A stretch of 64,000 nt of DNA from Trichoplax sp. H2. Its lineage: Eukaryota; Placozoa; Uniplacotomia; Trichoplacea. This document shows, one piece after another, positions 44,708 through 57,745 of this stretch. The stretch covers positions 620,001 through 684,000 of the forward strand of contig NOWV01000001.1 in NCBI GenBank assembly GCA_003344405.1, in the 5' to 3' direction. The notes under the pieces are model-generated. The model saw only the letters and a program-made list of their open reading frames with translations, made no database searches and was not told where the DNA came from. Position 1 is the stretch's first letter. The number at the start of each line of letters is the position of its first letter. The translations under genes and the position numbers were made by a program.

Positions 44708-47700
44708 ATGGCAATACCATCAATAGTAAGTCAAAGCTGTTTTGTAAATATTTCTATTTGAAGTCAAAATGTAGCGTCTTTATGATACGGTCGTATTAAA
44801 GCTATTAGATGGTGTACTATCCTTTTTCATGACTAAAAATGTTGTTGTTATCCGTTATACTTGTAGTTCACATTTGACCAGGTACCAGGACAACAGCTAC
44901 ACGCAGCTATAATTCGAAACGATATTGATAACGTTAGACAGCTTCTCAATGAGCCAGATTCCGTTCCAATTGATTGCTCTGACGAAGTAAGTCCACATAC
45001 ATATGTATATAGGCTACTTTACGACAGGATTATACACGTACATAGGCATCCCCAGAGGGAACTTAAATCTGTAATCCTAATTACCAGAGGACGATTTTTT
45101 TGTCATCAGTTTTGATTTATTGCGTAGTGCTAATTTGGACATGAAATAGTCATTTCATGGCACAAAATGGCCTTACTAGTATTAGGCATTTTTAAACGCA
45201 TACAGCACATCAATATCACATGTCATGCAAATATTTCTTACAATCTGGTGGCATTTTTCTAGGATGGTACCACACCTCTCATTCTAGCTGCTGCCAATGG
45301 CTACATTGATATAGTACAATTATTGTTAGATAAAGATGCAAACGTTAATGAGAGGAGGAAGGTAAAATCTTGCTTAGAAAAGATACTAAGATATTACTAT
45401 GAGCAGAATACAGCCGTAATTGTTAACAGATCTTGATTTCGTAGAAGACTTAATTACTATTTACTAGAATTACTGCAGATTCTTGATTTATAACCGTATC
45501 TTCATTATTAATACTATCGCTTTAAACTATAGACCGGGACTACAGCACTCTTTTTTGCAGCACAAGGCGGCCATTTAGAAGTTGTAAATGCCTTACTGGA
45601 GAAAGACGCCGAAGTTGATCTTGGAAATTATGTTAGTAGGCTATATAAACTGATGTAGAACTCTGCACGGATTTTAAAGTATTCATAAACATGAAATCTT
45701 ATCACACATGGTGTCACCTATTTGTCAATTTATGCGTAATAAAACAGATGCGAATGGTAAAATAGCTTATGAAATTGACGATAGGAGCTTCTGGTGTATA
45801 ATTAACTTAGGAAAGTAGCATGCTACGTATTGCTAACATAGATTACTACTCTTACTATACATGATCTGTGTATATTATCAATTTTTACACTTTAGAGCCG
45901 ATACTTTACCCTAAATCTATAGGATAGAATATAAATTATACGATGGCTCATAGCATATATTACAGATTCTAGCACTCAGTTTTAAATTATATACAAATTA
46001 ATAAATATTATTCAACTAATAGCAGATCAATCATAATGCGTACAATTAATACGTAGGATGCGTATAGTCAAGCATCGGATTAACATATTTGTATAATAGT
46101 ATGCCATAAAACAGAATGAAGCGGTCCAAATTTCTCTATTCTACTGTAGCTCATTCCAATCATTTTTATTGACATACATTTTTACCGTACTAAGGATGGA
46201 GGAACTCCGTTACTCATCGCTTCTCAATGTAATCAACCGAAAATTGTCCAGAAATTACTGGAAAATCGCGCTAATGTCAACATAGCAATGAAGGTAATGT
46301 TTATACTACAATACATCATGATTTGTACTATCAGCTACATATTCCCTTGATGTTTTATCCTATTATTATTGCAATTCATAAAATAAAAATAAAATATTAG
46401 TCAGTAACTGTAATACTACCGTACAGGATGGTGCAACTCCAATATTTGTTGCCGCCCAAAACGGCAACGTAGAGGTAGTCAAAATACTCATTGAAAACCA
46501 GGCCAATGTGAATAGTCCAAGGAAGGTAAAAGCATAACGCTGCATATTTTAAATTTAGAAATGTGGTTCTGTACCGATATTGACATATGCACTTCTAAAT
46601 TAACCCTGATAGCTAATTTCTAAATTATTTCTATGATTTGTACGGTACTGGTTGAACATGAAGCAGCTCGTAATATATATTACGCCGTAAATACTGATAC
46701 TAGAATAACTATCACATCTTAATTAAATTTGCTTTCCTTTCACTTCATTTCTCTAACTTGAGATATATTAAATTCTGATTTATGCATGGACATGCCCTAG
46801 TTTTGCAATATGTAACAGAAATATTTTAGGATATATTATAATTATCATGAACTATTTAATCACTAATAGCAGTCAATAGCCACCGTATATCGATACGGAT
46901 TACTTACTACCGTAAGAAAATTTGTAGAACATTTTGATTTAAAAATTGAACGTTGACCTCCTGTCTCATACTTTAGGATATGGCAACTCCACTATGGATT
47001 GCTTGCCAGACAGGTAATTTTGAAATTGTTTCTGAATTACTCAAGGCAGGAGCAGATGTGGACTCACATAGAGAGGTATACATGTATAATTCCCTTTGAA
47101 ACGAGAAACTTTACCGTATTTATTTATTACTAGTACAATTGTGAGCTATAGAAAGGCAATCAATTTATCAATCATGGTCTTAGATTTAATACTACGATTT
47201 CCATATAAATCTGATTAAAATTTTTGATGTTGTGCTATTCCTTTAGGATGGCGGAACTCCATTATTTAAAGCTTGTCATAAAGGCCATACTGCAGTAGTT
47301 CAGGCTTTGCTACAGCATAAACCTTCAATCAATACTCTAAAAGTAAGACAATTGCAATGTTACAATTGCAATCGGAAATTATTTCTAGTTATATAAATAT
47401 ATGTTTATCTCCATTGGCAAGAATTATGATGAAGCTCATTTCTGTCCTTATTTTATCCAGTTTAAAGCTGCCTTTTCTAAATTGTGATATTAATTCATTC
47501 ATACAGAATGGAGAAACACCGTTACATGCAGCGGCACTCTTTGGCCATTTAGAGATTGCAAAGGCTCTGGCTACCGCTGGTGCCGACCCTACCATTGTTA
47601 ATGGGGTATAATGAATATGAGAAAAGTGTTTAGCAATCTCTTTCAAACAAGCGATTATATTTCTTGGGTATATCTACTTACCAGCATTATTTAACATTTA

Positions 47701-47811
47701 TTTTCGAAACAGGATGGTCGAACACCTATTGATCTGGCTAAAGAAGCTAAACATGACAAAATTTTTACGTATTTGTCAAGCGTTCGCCAATCCATGCAAA
47801 CCGTCGTATAA
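44708..47811 (+). CDS. ANKRD29: Ankyrin repeat protein, ANKRD29-like
   Basis: Protein of 303 residues made almost wholly of ankyrin repeats. Exons: 44708-44725 (proposed, six codons), 44882-44986, 45263-45361, 45533-45631, 46195-46293, 46427-46525, 46977-47075, 47247-47342, 47507-47605, 47713-47811. All introns are phase 0, and eight exons are 99 or 96 bases, each encoding one repeat starting DG/TG-TPL. Repeats read TGTTALFFAAQGGHLEVVNA, DGGTPLLIASQCNQPKIVQK and DMATPLWIACQTGNFEIVSE. Length and the order of the repeat signatures (ALFFAAQ, LLIASQ, FVAAQ, PLWIA, LFKAC) agree with ANKRD29, whose function is poorly known. No membrane segment or other domain. The first short exon is the weak point: its ATG and donor are good, but an alternative upstream exon is possible. 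Confidence 0.85.
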
Positions 47812-49524
47812 TGTTTTGAGAGATGGCATCGAATAGATTGACAAATTCTTCTATAATAATGTATTAAGTCAACTGATTTTTTACTGGACGTTAGTATTAA
47901 CGAAGCTATTAAGGATTTTATATCTCATAATGTAAGTATACGCGTACAGCGATAAAACGTTTATAAAACAAGTAACATGACTAAAAGAGGCATACAAGTG
48001 CAGCTAATAACGCAATAAATTCTCAAAATTACCCAAGGCCTATGGATAATACTCTTATATCCTGATTCTCCTATTCATCTCATAAACTATTATATGTATA
48101 TGCAAATCGGTATTACATACCATTTGCATAATGTGATATTTAAAGCTATAGTAGTATGATTTGCTTCTTTAGACGAAATTATCATCTTAATAGAAATTTA
48201 CTGTTGATGATGATTGCAATAATTATCTTAATGACGGTAATGTTATATTTAAATCAACAACTGCTGATAAACTAGATGACGTACTGCATAAGTTTTACCT
48301 TTCCTGCTGATGACTGGAAAATAAATTAAAAGTTAAACTATAATAATATGATTGTTTCAATCAAGTTACTTGGAGATTGAAAAATTTATAGGAAGAAATG
48401 CGGAAGTATGAGTCTACATGAATAGTAAATAACACTAGGTCTTGCTAGGACTGAGTCAAGTAATATTATTTTTTTTAGATTTTTATTTCCAGCTCTAGCT
48501 CTACTTCATCAAGTAAGACAGCCCAAGCTGCTATAGAATATGAGTTCTGAGACTGTACTCGAAGTAAAATCACGAGTAACTTGCAATTCCGCAAATAGAG
48601 TCGTGACGATATTTCTATTCATCCTGTCGATAAGGGTTCATTCTTTCATCAATGAAATCTGTATTTCGTATCAACAGTTTAATACCGTACCACAGTAAAG
48701 AGATTATATTATTCACATTACGGGACTGCTATAAAAATCACTTATACGAGTATGTACCATACCTGTAGATGATATATAAACATTAAATCCGATAAGACGT
48801 ATTATAGAACTTCCTGAAGTTAACACCTTTATTACTTAATTAGACAAGTACGCATATAAACTGTACTTAATGATCTTATCGAGAATAAATTCTGAAATTG
48901 TGCTTAAATATTTAAATGAAGCATTCGCAAATTATAACAAATAATAGAAATTTGCTTTCATTAGTATGATGTCTAAATTCATAATTTATCGATATTAACT
49001 GATACTTCGCTCTTCATTACAATTATCATAATTTACCCAAATTAGGAGGCCTAGTTTAATCTAAACGAGTAGTCGTTATTTCGGTATAGGTTGACTTTAG
49101 AAAAAATAAATATGAATCATGTACGAGTATATTGTCTATCTGTATCATAGGTCATGAGAGAATAGATTAATAACATTGTGCCACATTTACTTTAATTAAA
49201 AATTAGACTTCGGCTCTTAAATTTAAGCTATAGAACTATACAATTTATAGTATAAATAAATATTGTTACGAATGTAAATTCAATAAATATGTAGTGGCCT
49301 TAGCTGCAAGAACGACAATAATAGTTCCACTGCAAGAAAATATAAGTGAGGATTTGTCGAATAACGGTAAATTAGTATAATATTTACAACGAATAAATTC
49401 AGTACAATGCAGATAACACCGTACTGTGAGATCGTAAATAAAATTTTCGAATTGTAAGATACCGATAAGTTTTACCGTGCCCATAAATTGCCTGCCAATA
49501 ATGTAATAAGACAAGCAGATAACC
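47812..49524. other. Convergent intergenic region, ANKRD29 (+) / TMEM65 (-)
   Basis: The 3' sides of two converging genes. A+T-rich, no gene or repeat that I can support. Confidence 0.55.
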
Positions 49525-52500
49525 CTAGTCATCTATCGCAAGTGACGACTCGGTTACAGTGTCGTGGTCTTTTTGATGAGAATAAAACAGTAACGGAGAT
49601 AATCCAAGTAAACATCCAATTAGAACTCCGACAGTTCTTCCCTACACGAATTTATGTTTGCAGTAGTATTATTATTTTTTAATTTATCAGAAGCGAATTT
49701 GCTAGTTACAGAATGCGTATAATAAGGCTATAGTAAATCAATTTTAATGAAGTCGAGCAAATCTCAGTATTATGATAATTATTATTTGATTTTATTGCTA
49801 ACATTTCTATATCTAGAATATTTTACACTGTAAACTATATCTACGGCGATCTTTTCTACAATTATTTCACCCTGATTTAAGTTCAATGCCATCAATACTT
49901 ACTAAGTTAGTAAATAATACAGTCTGCCATAATTTTTTCTCTTCAGCAGACAGCTGAGCCATGGTTAATTGCATTTTCGATGTTAAACCTTCTATATATC
50001 CTACAAAACTAATATCATATAGTGTTTGTGTTAATTTGTTTGAAAATTAGTATTTAAGGATAATTTCATTCCTTTTCTATAAAATTCAATAGTATCACTA
50101 TGGCTAATTAAATTAGCCTTATTATTATATGCACAACGAAATCTAGTTCCTGCTAGTTGATAACAGTGATCTATTGGGCTGAAACATTCTAATGACAGAT
50201 CTACAACTGCATTGGGTTTGATCCAGGATATGTGTCTAGTATGGTAATGAAAAATAAGCTGTGATATCAATTGAAATAGCCTACTGTGAGCACTACTCAC
50301 CAAAGTCCTGCAACGTCTGATACCATATTGCCTAGACCAGCAGCTGTGTATTAAAATAAGAATTAATCAGTACTAAAGATTGCATGCCAATGAGAAATCT
50401 TAAATTTAACGGTAAAATAATAAGAAAATGATAAATACCTGCCATAGTCGATATCGTTAAAACAGCACCTACTTTAAATTCAATGTATTCTCCCTAATGC
50501 CAAAATGAGGATTGGGAATAAAAATATAATGAACGACGATAACGAAATATTTGAAATAGTTACAGAATATCCTTGCAATTGTGATGATATTTTAAATTAA
50601 TAGTAGTCTAATGCAGAATGAAAAGTTTAACTTACAGCAGTGATCATAATTACGTTGTCAAGAAAACCGAAGGCTATAAAGGGTATCCCACTATTGGCGG
50701 CAACTTGTTATTAGTAGAAAGGTATCAATCAGTCAATATCAATCTTGAACAAGCAAAATATTATATACAAGCACACACACTCTAATTGGATAATCCAAGT
50801 TGTAGAGTACTGCATTATTTCATAGACAAGAAACGCAAATCTATTCTTGTAACTAAAATTTTATTTAAACTGAAGAACTGGAAACTATTTTGAAGTAGAT
50901 AATTGTTTTCAGGGGCGGTTCTCTATATATTTCAGTATTGTCTAAGTGTGTAGATTCTTCTATTTTATGTCAGTTTTTATGTCAGTTACGAAATTTAGTA
51001 GATCACGGTATTGAATATATATAGGATAACTAAAATTAGATACATTCTAGAAAAGGTTCATCAAATCATTTGATCCCTTCTTGACGAAAAGAAAATTTAA
51101 TTATTCTATGTAATCATGGATTACTTTATACATAATTCTTCATGAAACAACGTAGTCTGAATTTTTCATACTAATCTATCAATAGCTTACATATAGTGTT
51201 ATACCATTAGCAAGTTTACATGTTTGAAAATAGAGAATTCTAATCGACGTCATGAAGAGTTTACTTCCAAGCTCAATGTAAATTATTGTAGAAGGAGAGG
51301 CTCATTCATATGCTATCATTTTAACGATTACTAGCAAAAATGCGAGTAAATCATGACAAAAAATTATTATTTACACCTAATTGTATCGTATCGCCAGATG
51401 CCTATCTGTTCAAAATTCTACCGTTAAAAACCTTCTTATTTAAATGGGTTGAATGCAATATTATTCAGTTGTAGAATTTTATATTTTTAATCATTAATAT
51501 TAGGATGACTAAAAAGTCGATATCCATAAATTAGGCATATTAAAACGTTGTTAAAAGATTATTATTTACTCCTAATTGTATCCTGTCACCATATGCGTAT
51601 CTGTTTAAAGTTCTATTATTAAAAACCTTCTTGTTTAAATGAGTTGAATTCAATATTAGTTAGTTTGTAGAATTTTATGCTTTCGTTCATTAATATTACG
51701 ATGACTAAAACGTAGATGTCCATTAATTAGACATATAAAAATGTTGTTAAAGGGAAGTCACTAATTATATTTTCGTATTGTATACTATATTGCGTACTTT
51801 ATTATTGCAGGGTCAATTAGAATGGAAGGCCTTAACAGCTATAAATTGGAAAAAAATCACAATACTAATGATAGGATATTTTATAATACACATACAGTGT
51901 CTAGGAAAGACCTTGTGACGTTTTTTAAATTATATTGGTCTATTTCGAATGCGGATCTTACTTCTACATCATTAATAAGCATAGTCTGACCTTAGTAACT
52001 CCGATTGAAAAAGTAACAGAAAGAATTTTAGCATAATAATTTTTAATGATATTGTTATTATTTCAATCAATAAATTATAATTAAGGGATCTATTACCCTG
52101 GCAGTTTTCAATGCTCTGAATAGCGAAGTAATGGAAAGGAAATTATGAAATGACGAAGCTTTTAATTACCGTGTTAGGATTTGAATCAATAAATTACATT
52201 AATGGGCCAATTAGTATAGCAGACTTTAAATAACTTTGATTGTAGAGGTAATAATAGATTACATATGAAACAATACTCTAGTTTCCTCTCACGATCTGTC
52301 CTGTATAGATTAATTTATAATTACACTGTGGCGTATTGATGATAATTTTTTGAATTGTTGCTAAAAGGTCAACTAAATTTGCTGATAACTCCAATTAGGC
52401 AAAGTAATGGCAGATGCAATATGAAGCGAAATTTTAGCTAAGTATTGTATACTTCCGCAATCTCTATAGAAGTTATTCCGCAAGCTTCAACTGAAATAGC

Positions 52501-54934
52501 AAATATTATTACGTTAATGACTCTGATTAGTCAAAGTGATGTCATATGGAATGTCTATTAGACCGGTGTAGTCCTTCTAACGTTGATTTCTTGTGATTAG
52601 AGCATGAAATTTTGAATGCCTTATAAAAATTACTGCTCAAGAATCAACTGAAATAGGAGATATTAACTTAATGACTTTGATTAGTCGACGAAATGACAGA
52701 CTACCGGTAGGTATTAGATATTACTACTAGAACAATGAGTGGGATGGCTAATTTAAAAAATAGTAGATTAGGTACGAAAGTAGACTATTATGATTTCTAC
52801 CATTCCTAGAGAGAAGATCTTGTAATAATAATTTCGAATGGCCATATTATCAAATTAAAACAATCACGTTATGAAACATCGTTAATTATAGAATAATACA
52901 ACGCTAGTGAATTATATATACAATATGCGTAACATATATTATCACAGTGTAATTTTATTAATCTAATAAGAAAGCTTTTTATGACAAGATTAATTTTAAA
53001 TAAATAAAACTAACCTAGTAGCAACTTTCTCAGGCTTGGCACCGTAGGTTTGATATAATGTTGTCGAGCAATAGCTCTTTCCTCTATAAACAAGTAATCA
53101 TGACGTAAAATCGTTCATTATCGATCAATAGCGGAAAAATAGACGTAGAAGTATATTTAAATTTGAATAATTATTATTCAAATAGAAAATACTTTTTTTC
53201 TATACTAAGCAATGGTAACAAAGGATTAGCCTAGTCCGCTTTAATGAATGAAAAAGCATCATGTCGTCAAGAAAATTATTATTCATTTATACTCACGTTG
53301 AGTTAGTTGAATGGCTAAATCTTTTAAGCTTCCTATAATTAATCAGCGTATCCAAATTAATTTATAGTTAGTATGAGATAGATGGATAGAGGTTTAGAAT
53401 TGACATTTAGATTATAACATGTATGATAGAACCTAGTCAACTAAAACGAACTGGCGTTTTCCTATTACAGTAAAGATAAAACTTGATTTTGCAAATGCCA
53501 CTATTGGCAACTATAGAACAATCCATTTTGATACATACTGTAGTAATATAACAAGAAATGGTTACAATATGAAAGAAAAGGGTCATTAAAGAAAATTGAT
53601 CCATGTATCATAGGAAATGATTGGATCGATTGATTGATTGATGCCTCTATTTAATAATGACACTACCTATGTATTAGGATTAAGATTATAGTTTTTCTCT
53701 TCTTGATCAAAATGGAGACAGCTTGAAAGTATTACGGCAGTAAACTCATTCCGTAAACGATCGTATGAGCAAGTTTCTGGCATTGCAAGCAATCTTGGCA
53801 TGACAATATCCTACTACCACTACTCGTTTATATTAAAGATAGTCATGCGAAGGGCTATGCGAATAAAAATAGACAATTCGTTCAAAGGATGTTTTAAAGT
53901 ACTGACATCAATAAAACAAACGACAACATCGGAAATCTTCAAATGTGGAAACGATGTTGTAATCATTCATATACAGTCATTCATTTTAATGTTACCAATA
54001 CATGCAACGAACACTCGAGTAGTCTGCTTAGAGTTTCTTCATCGATTGAATCTATGAGTAGGGTGCTATTGTACAGTACTTTATCAATGTGGCCATTAGG
54101 ATCGTACTATGTTTTCGGCAAGAAAGTAAAGTAAAGTAAAGTAGAACATAGGAAATAGTGACCATGCAGATCATCACCGTAAATCACAACACTAATAAGA
54201 TTGTACATTGTCTTTAAAAAGTAAACGATAGCATAGGAAGCATAGGATATCCACTTGATGTTACTGCAACAAAAGAATTTTTTCATTCAGAATGAATCAA
54301 TGAATTGTTAGCCATAATAGACGTAGACGATTATCGTAAGAAAATATCAACGATAAAGTAAGAAATAACATGGGGATAATTGATCATCCATGATAGCTAT
54401 GTTAACGATCATCGTACAATTATGGATGAATTTATATCCTACTTGACATGGTACAATCAGTAGATTATCATACACAGTCCAAGTACGTGTACTAAATACT
54501 TTATTACGGCAAGAAAAAAATGAAAAATGAAAAATTGAAACGCCTATTTCATCATTATCAATCAGACCTGGCTTCCTACCCACAACCGGCAAAAGTGATC
54601 GCAGTAGAATTTCCCTTTCTCTACTATGTAATTGCATGATAAAAGCTGTCGCTTCATTTTCTGTCAGAAAATTATCATCACCACGAAATTGACGATAACG
54701 ATTAACCACAAATCCAGATGAATATGGACGATGAAATGGCTGATTCTGATCTACTTTAACTTTAGAATCACGATGATGATAATAAATACGTCGCAATGGA
54801 TCCTTCTGTAATGATTGACATGGAAGTAGAGCCGTCTTCCATATTGGATTGAGTATTCGATGCTTGCCAAAAACTTTATTCATCGTTGTCCAACTATTGA
54901 TTGATTCTTTCCGGATAGGGCAGACACCTACCAC
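49525..54934 (-). CDS. TMEM65: TMEM65-like mitochondrial inner membrane protein
   Basis: TMEM65 is a mitochondrial inner membrane protein linked to mitochondrial Na+/Ca2+ handling. Seven exons on the minus strand: 54580-54934, 53015-53083, 50636-50703, 50439-50493, 50301-50343, 49903-50008, 49525-49641. They join in frame to 270 residues (human 240). The basic N-terminus is a plausible mitochondrial presequence; an upstream helix follows (ATAFIMQLHSREREILLRSL). Membrane segments are visible as SGIPFIAFGFLDNVIMITAG, VGAVLTISTMAAAGLGNMVS with DVAGLCFVGYIEGL, and TVGVLIGCLLGLSPLLFY. The GIPF-FGFLDN, ISTMAAAGLGNMVSD and LLG-PLLF motifs are family signatures. Met at 54934 is the longest option; a second Met 17 codons later is possible. 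One 2.3 kb intron (50704-53014) carries diverged repeats. Confidence 0.9.
51361..51755. repeat. Two-copy direct repeat in TMEM65 intron, period about 196
   Basis: ATTATTTACACCTAATTGTATC...AAAAACCTTCTTATTTAAAT...GTAGAATTTTAT...GATGACTAAAA occurs twice (from about 51365 and 51561) with substitutions. Confidence 0.8.
52000..52740. repeat. Diverged multi-copy tandem block in TMEM65 intron
   Basis: Words such as CAACTGAAATAG...ATATTA...TTAATGACTCTGATTAGTC and TCAATAAATTA...TTAAGGG recur several times at irregular spacing. The period is not constant, consistent with an old tandem array. Confidence 0.5.
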
Positions 54935-54939
54935 TCGGC

Positions 54940-55575
54940 GATTCTGAATTGCAATCGATGATGATGCAGCAGTGATTAATTAATTCAGAACGAGGGTGAT
55001 GGCAATATTCTACGCTATAGTTTCTGAATTGTAATTGATGATGATACAGCGGTGATTAACTAATTAAGAGCGAGAGTGATGCAATATTCTACGCTATAGC
55101 TTCTGAATTGTAATCGATGATGATACAGCAGTGATTAACAAATTCAGAACTCGATGATGATACAGCAGTGATTAACTAATTAAGAGCGAGAGTGATGGCA
55201 ATATTCTACGCTATAGTTTCTGAATGGTAATCGATGATGATGCATGATAACTAATTAAAAGCGAGAGTGATGGCTATATTCTACGCTATAGTTTCTGAAT
55301 TGCAATCGATGATGATGAACTAATTAAAAGCGAGAGTGATGGCTATATTCTACGCTATAGTTTCTGAATTGCAATCGATGATGATGAGCTAATTAAAAGC
55401 GACAGTAATGGCTATATTCTACGCTATAGTTTCTGAATTGCAATCGATGATGATGAGCTAATTAAAAGCGAGAGTGATGGCTATATTCTACGCTATAGTT
55501 TCTGAATTGCAATCGATGATGATGAACTAATTAAAAGCGAGAGTGATGGCAATATTCTACGCTATAGTTTCTGAG
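54940..55575. repeat. 69-base minisatellite next to the TMEM65 start
   Basis: Eight copies of a unit containing GCAATCGATGATGATG, AACTAATTAAAAGCGAGAGT and CTACGCTATAGTTTCTGAAT. The marker CTACGCTATA recurs near 55010, 55089, 55206, 55281, 55350, 55419, 55488 and 55557, so the last four spacings are 69 bases and earlier ones vary (79, 117, 75). The right-hand copies are nearly identical, suggesting recent expansion from that side. Every frame checked contains a stop per unit, so it is not coding. Confidence 0.9.
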
Positions 55576-57745
55576 CGTAGTAGTTGCCGGTTGCGTTGCC
55601 TCGATGCAATGTTTACTTAAGCGAAGGGAGTGTGATGTGTGCAAACAAGGTCTAGGCTAGTCGAGAGACCTACTGGAAACTGGATGCTATAACTAGGCTA
55701 CAGTATCAAAGAGTTGGGCAGTAGGATGATTTCTATTAAAAACATTGAGACGGTAGTTTATCGCACGTCCGCACCTCGGTATGTGTGCACTGTAGACAAG
55801 ATACTGTAGACTTTTTACTACCAACGATCGCAATTTTACTCTATGTATACTACTATACTGCACTCTACCATGATACAGTGAACTACCAAACTTGAACAAT
55901 CACTGTAACGGCCATGCCTAAAAATAAACATCCAATGATTGGCTGTTAAAAATAACTTCGAAGCAACACCAATCAAACTCCGTTGCTATGATACCAGTGC
56001 AAAACCTTCTGCATTGATAGAGGTTGCATAGTAGCCCGTTAACTTGCTCTCTAGCATCGATAAAAAGAACAAATATTACTAAATCGAATAGACAACAACA
56101 ACCAATCTATTCTAATATAAATCAACATTGGAAAACGCAATGTTGATTTGTAATGATTCAATCATTCGATGATACATTGAGCAAAGAATAAATTAAGGCT
56201 AAAAAATAGATGACTTAAATGGCCGACTGTTCCAACTACGAACGCGATTCATTTCAATGTGATATCGCATAGAATTTTATAATGAAGCATTTAATAAACC
56301 ATAACAATTTTTTATTCTAATAAAGGACATCCTGCAATGAAAATTCGATCATACATAGTATAGGGTCCTTGAAAGGAAATAATCCAATAGTCATCCTAAC
56401 AAAGAAATTATTCAAAGCAGTATTGTAGGCAACCAATTACAGGCGTTAAAAAAATGACACAACAATCAGCAAGTAATCTTATACACAATCATTTGCTTAT
56501 TACTTGCGTCAAACTGCACGTACAAATTGATATAATGTCATACATGAAGGTTATTTTTATACGTACTTTACCATCGCTAAATTAGCGCATAGATATTATA
56601 CTCAAGTAATAGCAAATAGCAACAGTTGGAAGTTCAGTCCATGGCTATGATACCTTAATTTTTGTACAATTTCTCTTATTATTACTTAAAATCCATGAAT
56701 TACATACGACGGCCTGATTTTTTTACATGGCTGGAATTAAGGTAGGCAACAGTGAAGTTAATTAAATTAGATCTATTAGGCAAGAATAAAATCAGTTTAT
56801 GTATGCTTTTATACCACTTCAGAACTGGACGAAAAATACTGCTACAGACACATAATCAAACTAAGCTATTATTCATAATTTTCTTCATATTCTTGATTTT
56901 AGCTTCTTAGCCAAAGCATTAGGAGTAAGTATGCCAATCACGTAAGATACTATTGATGATAACAATATTATACTGTATTAAGGCAGATCTCAATATAGAT
57001 TTCTAATACTGTATAAAGTAAAGAGAAATCCAAGTCGATAAATGATTTGCTATAGTAGAGGATATGGATAATGCTTTAAGCAAGCATTAAAAATACGTAA
57101 ATTCTGTAGTCTACGTACTACTTAGAACAACATTATCCTTTTTGCTCTATACAATGCATGAAATGAAAACTATGCCTAACCGGGTTTAACTAAATTAAAT
57201 TTAACTGTACAACATATTAGGCTTAAAATTTCTTACTATTATCATATATAAGATAGATAATAACTGTAATTCACGGAATTTAGCGAACTCAAATTTCTGT
57301 TGTGACAAGACGCATTTGTGAAACTTGAAACATTTTTAGTATAAAGATTTCATTTTATCTTGGCCGTTAGTTTCCCGAGAAAATATTTTGGAGAAATACA
57401 CCGTCAAATCGTCGCACCGATGCAGGCTTAGATTCTAAAGTTAGTCAAGTGCTACCATCACCACAAAGATAGATTAAATTAATATTAGCTAAAAAGGAGT
57501 AACATTCAAATTGCTCTAATAACTGTTCGGCCAGAAATGAAAAGTTGTTTCTCAAACTAATGCCCGCTATGGGTGATTAGATTATAAATAGTCCGATGAT
57601 TTTACTCAAATTTATATAATTTATGAGTACAAAATCTTCTCCTATAAGTGTACAACAAGTGACTAAATTTTCTTTTCGATAGTATTTCATGTGGTTGTTA
57701 AATAGCAATAAGGCGTGCGATGCAGATTTACACCGGACTGTCAAC
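55576..57745. other. Divergent intergenic region, TMEM65 (-) / unknown gene (+)
   Basis: It contains a short stretch with dispersed CTGTAGA/ACTGTAG/ATACAGTG words (about 55790-55900), reminiscent of but weaker than the arrays at the other divergent promoters, and a perfect hairpin (56119-56149). No exon is supported before 57746. Confidence 0.5.
56119..56149. repeat. Perfect 12-bp arm hairpin
   Basis: AAATCAACATTG at 56119-56130 and its exact reverse complement at 56138-56149, with a 7-base loop. Intergenic. Confidence 0.8.

Noticed and set aside
49266-49682. ORFs on both strands around 49.3-49.7 kb
   Set aside because: Shadows of the last TMEM65 exon (49525-49641, minus), which reads TVGVLIGCLLGLSPLLFY in the correct frame.
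53800-54134. Plus-strand ORFs in TMEM65 intron 1
   Set aside because: No recognisable domain, and they lie in the intron between two well-supported TMEM65 exons.
54940-55575. CRISPR-like array or repeat protein
   Set aside because: Units are directly adjacent with no unique spacers, the context is a eukaryotic promoter flank, and the frames checked contain a stop in every unit.
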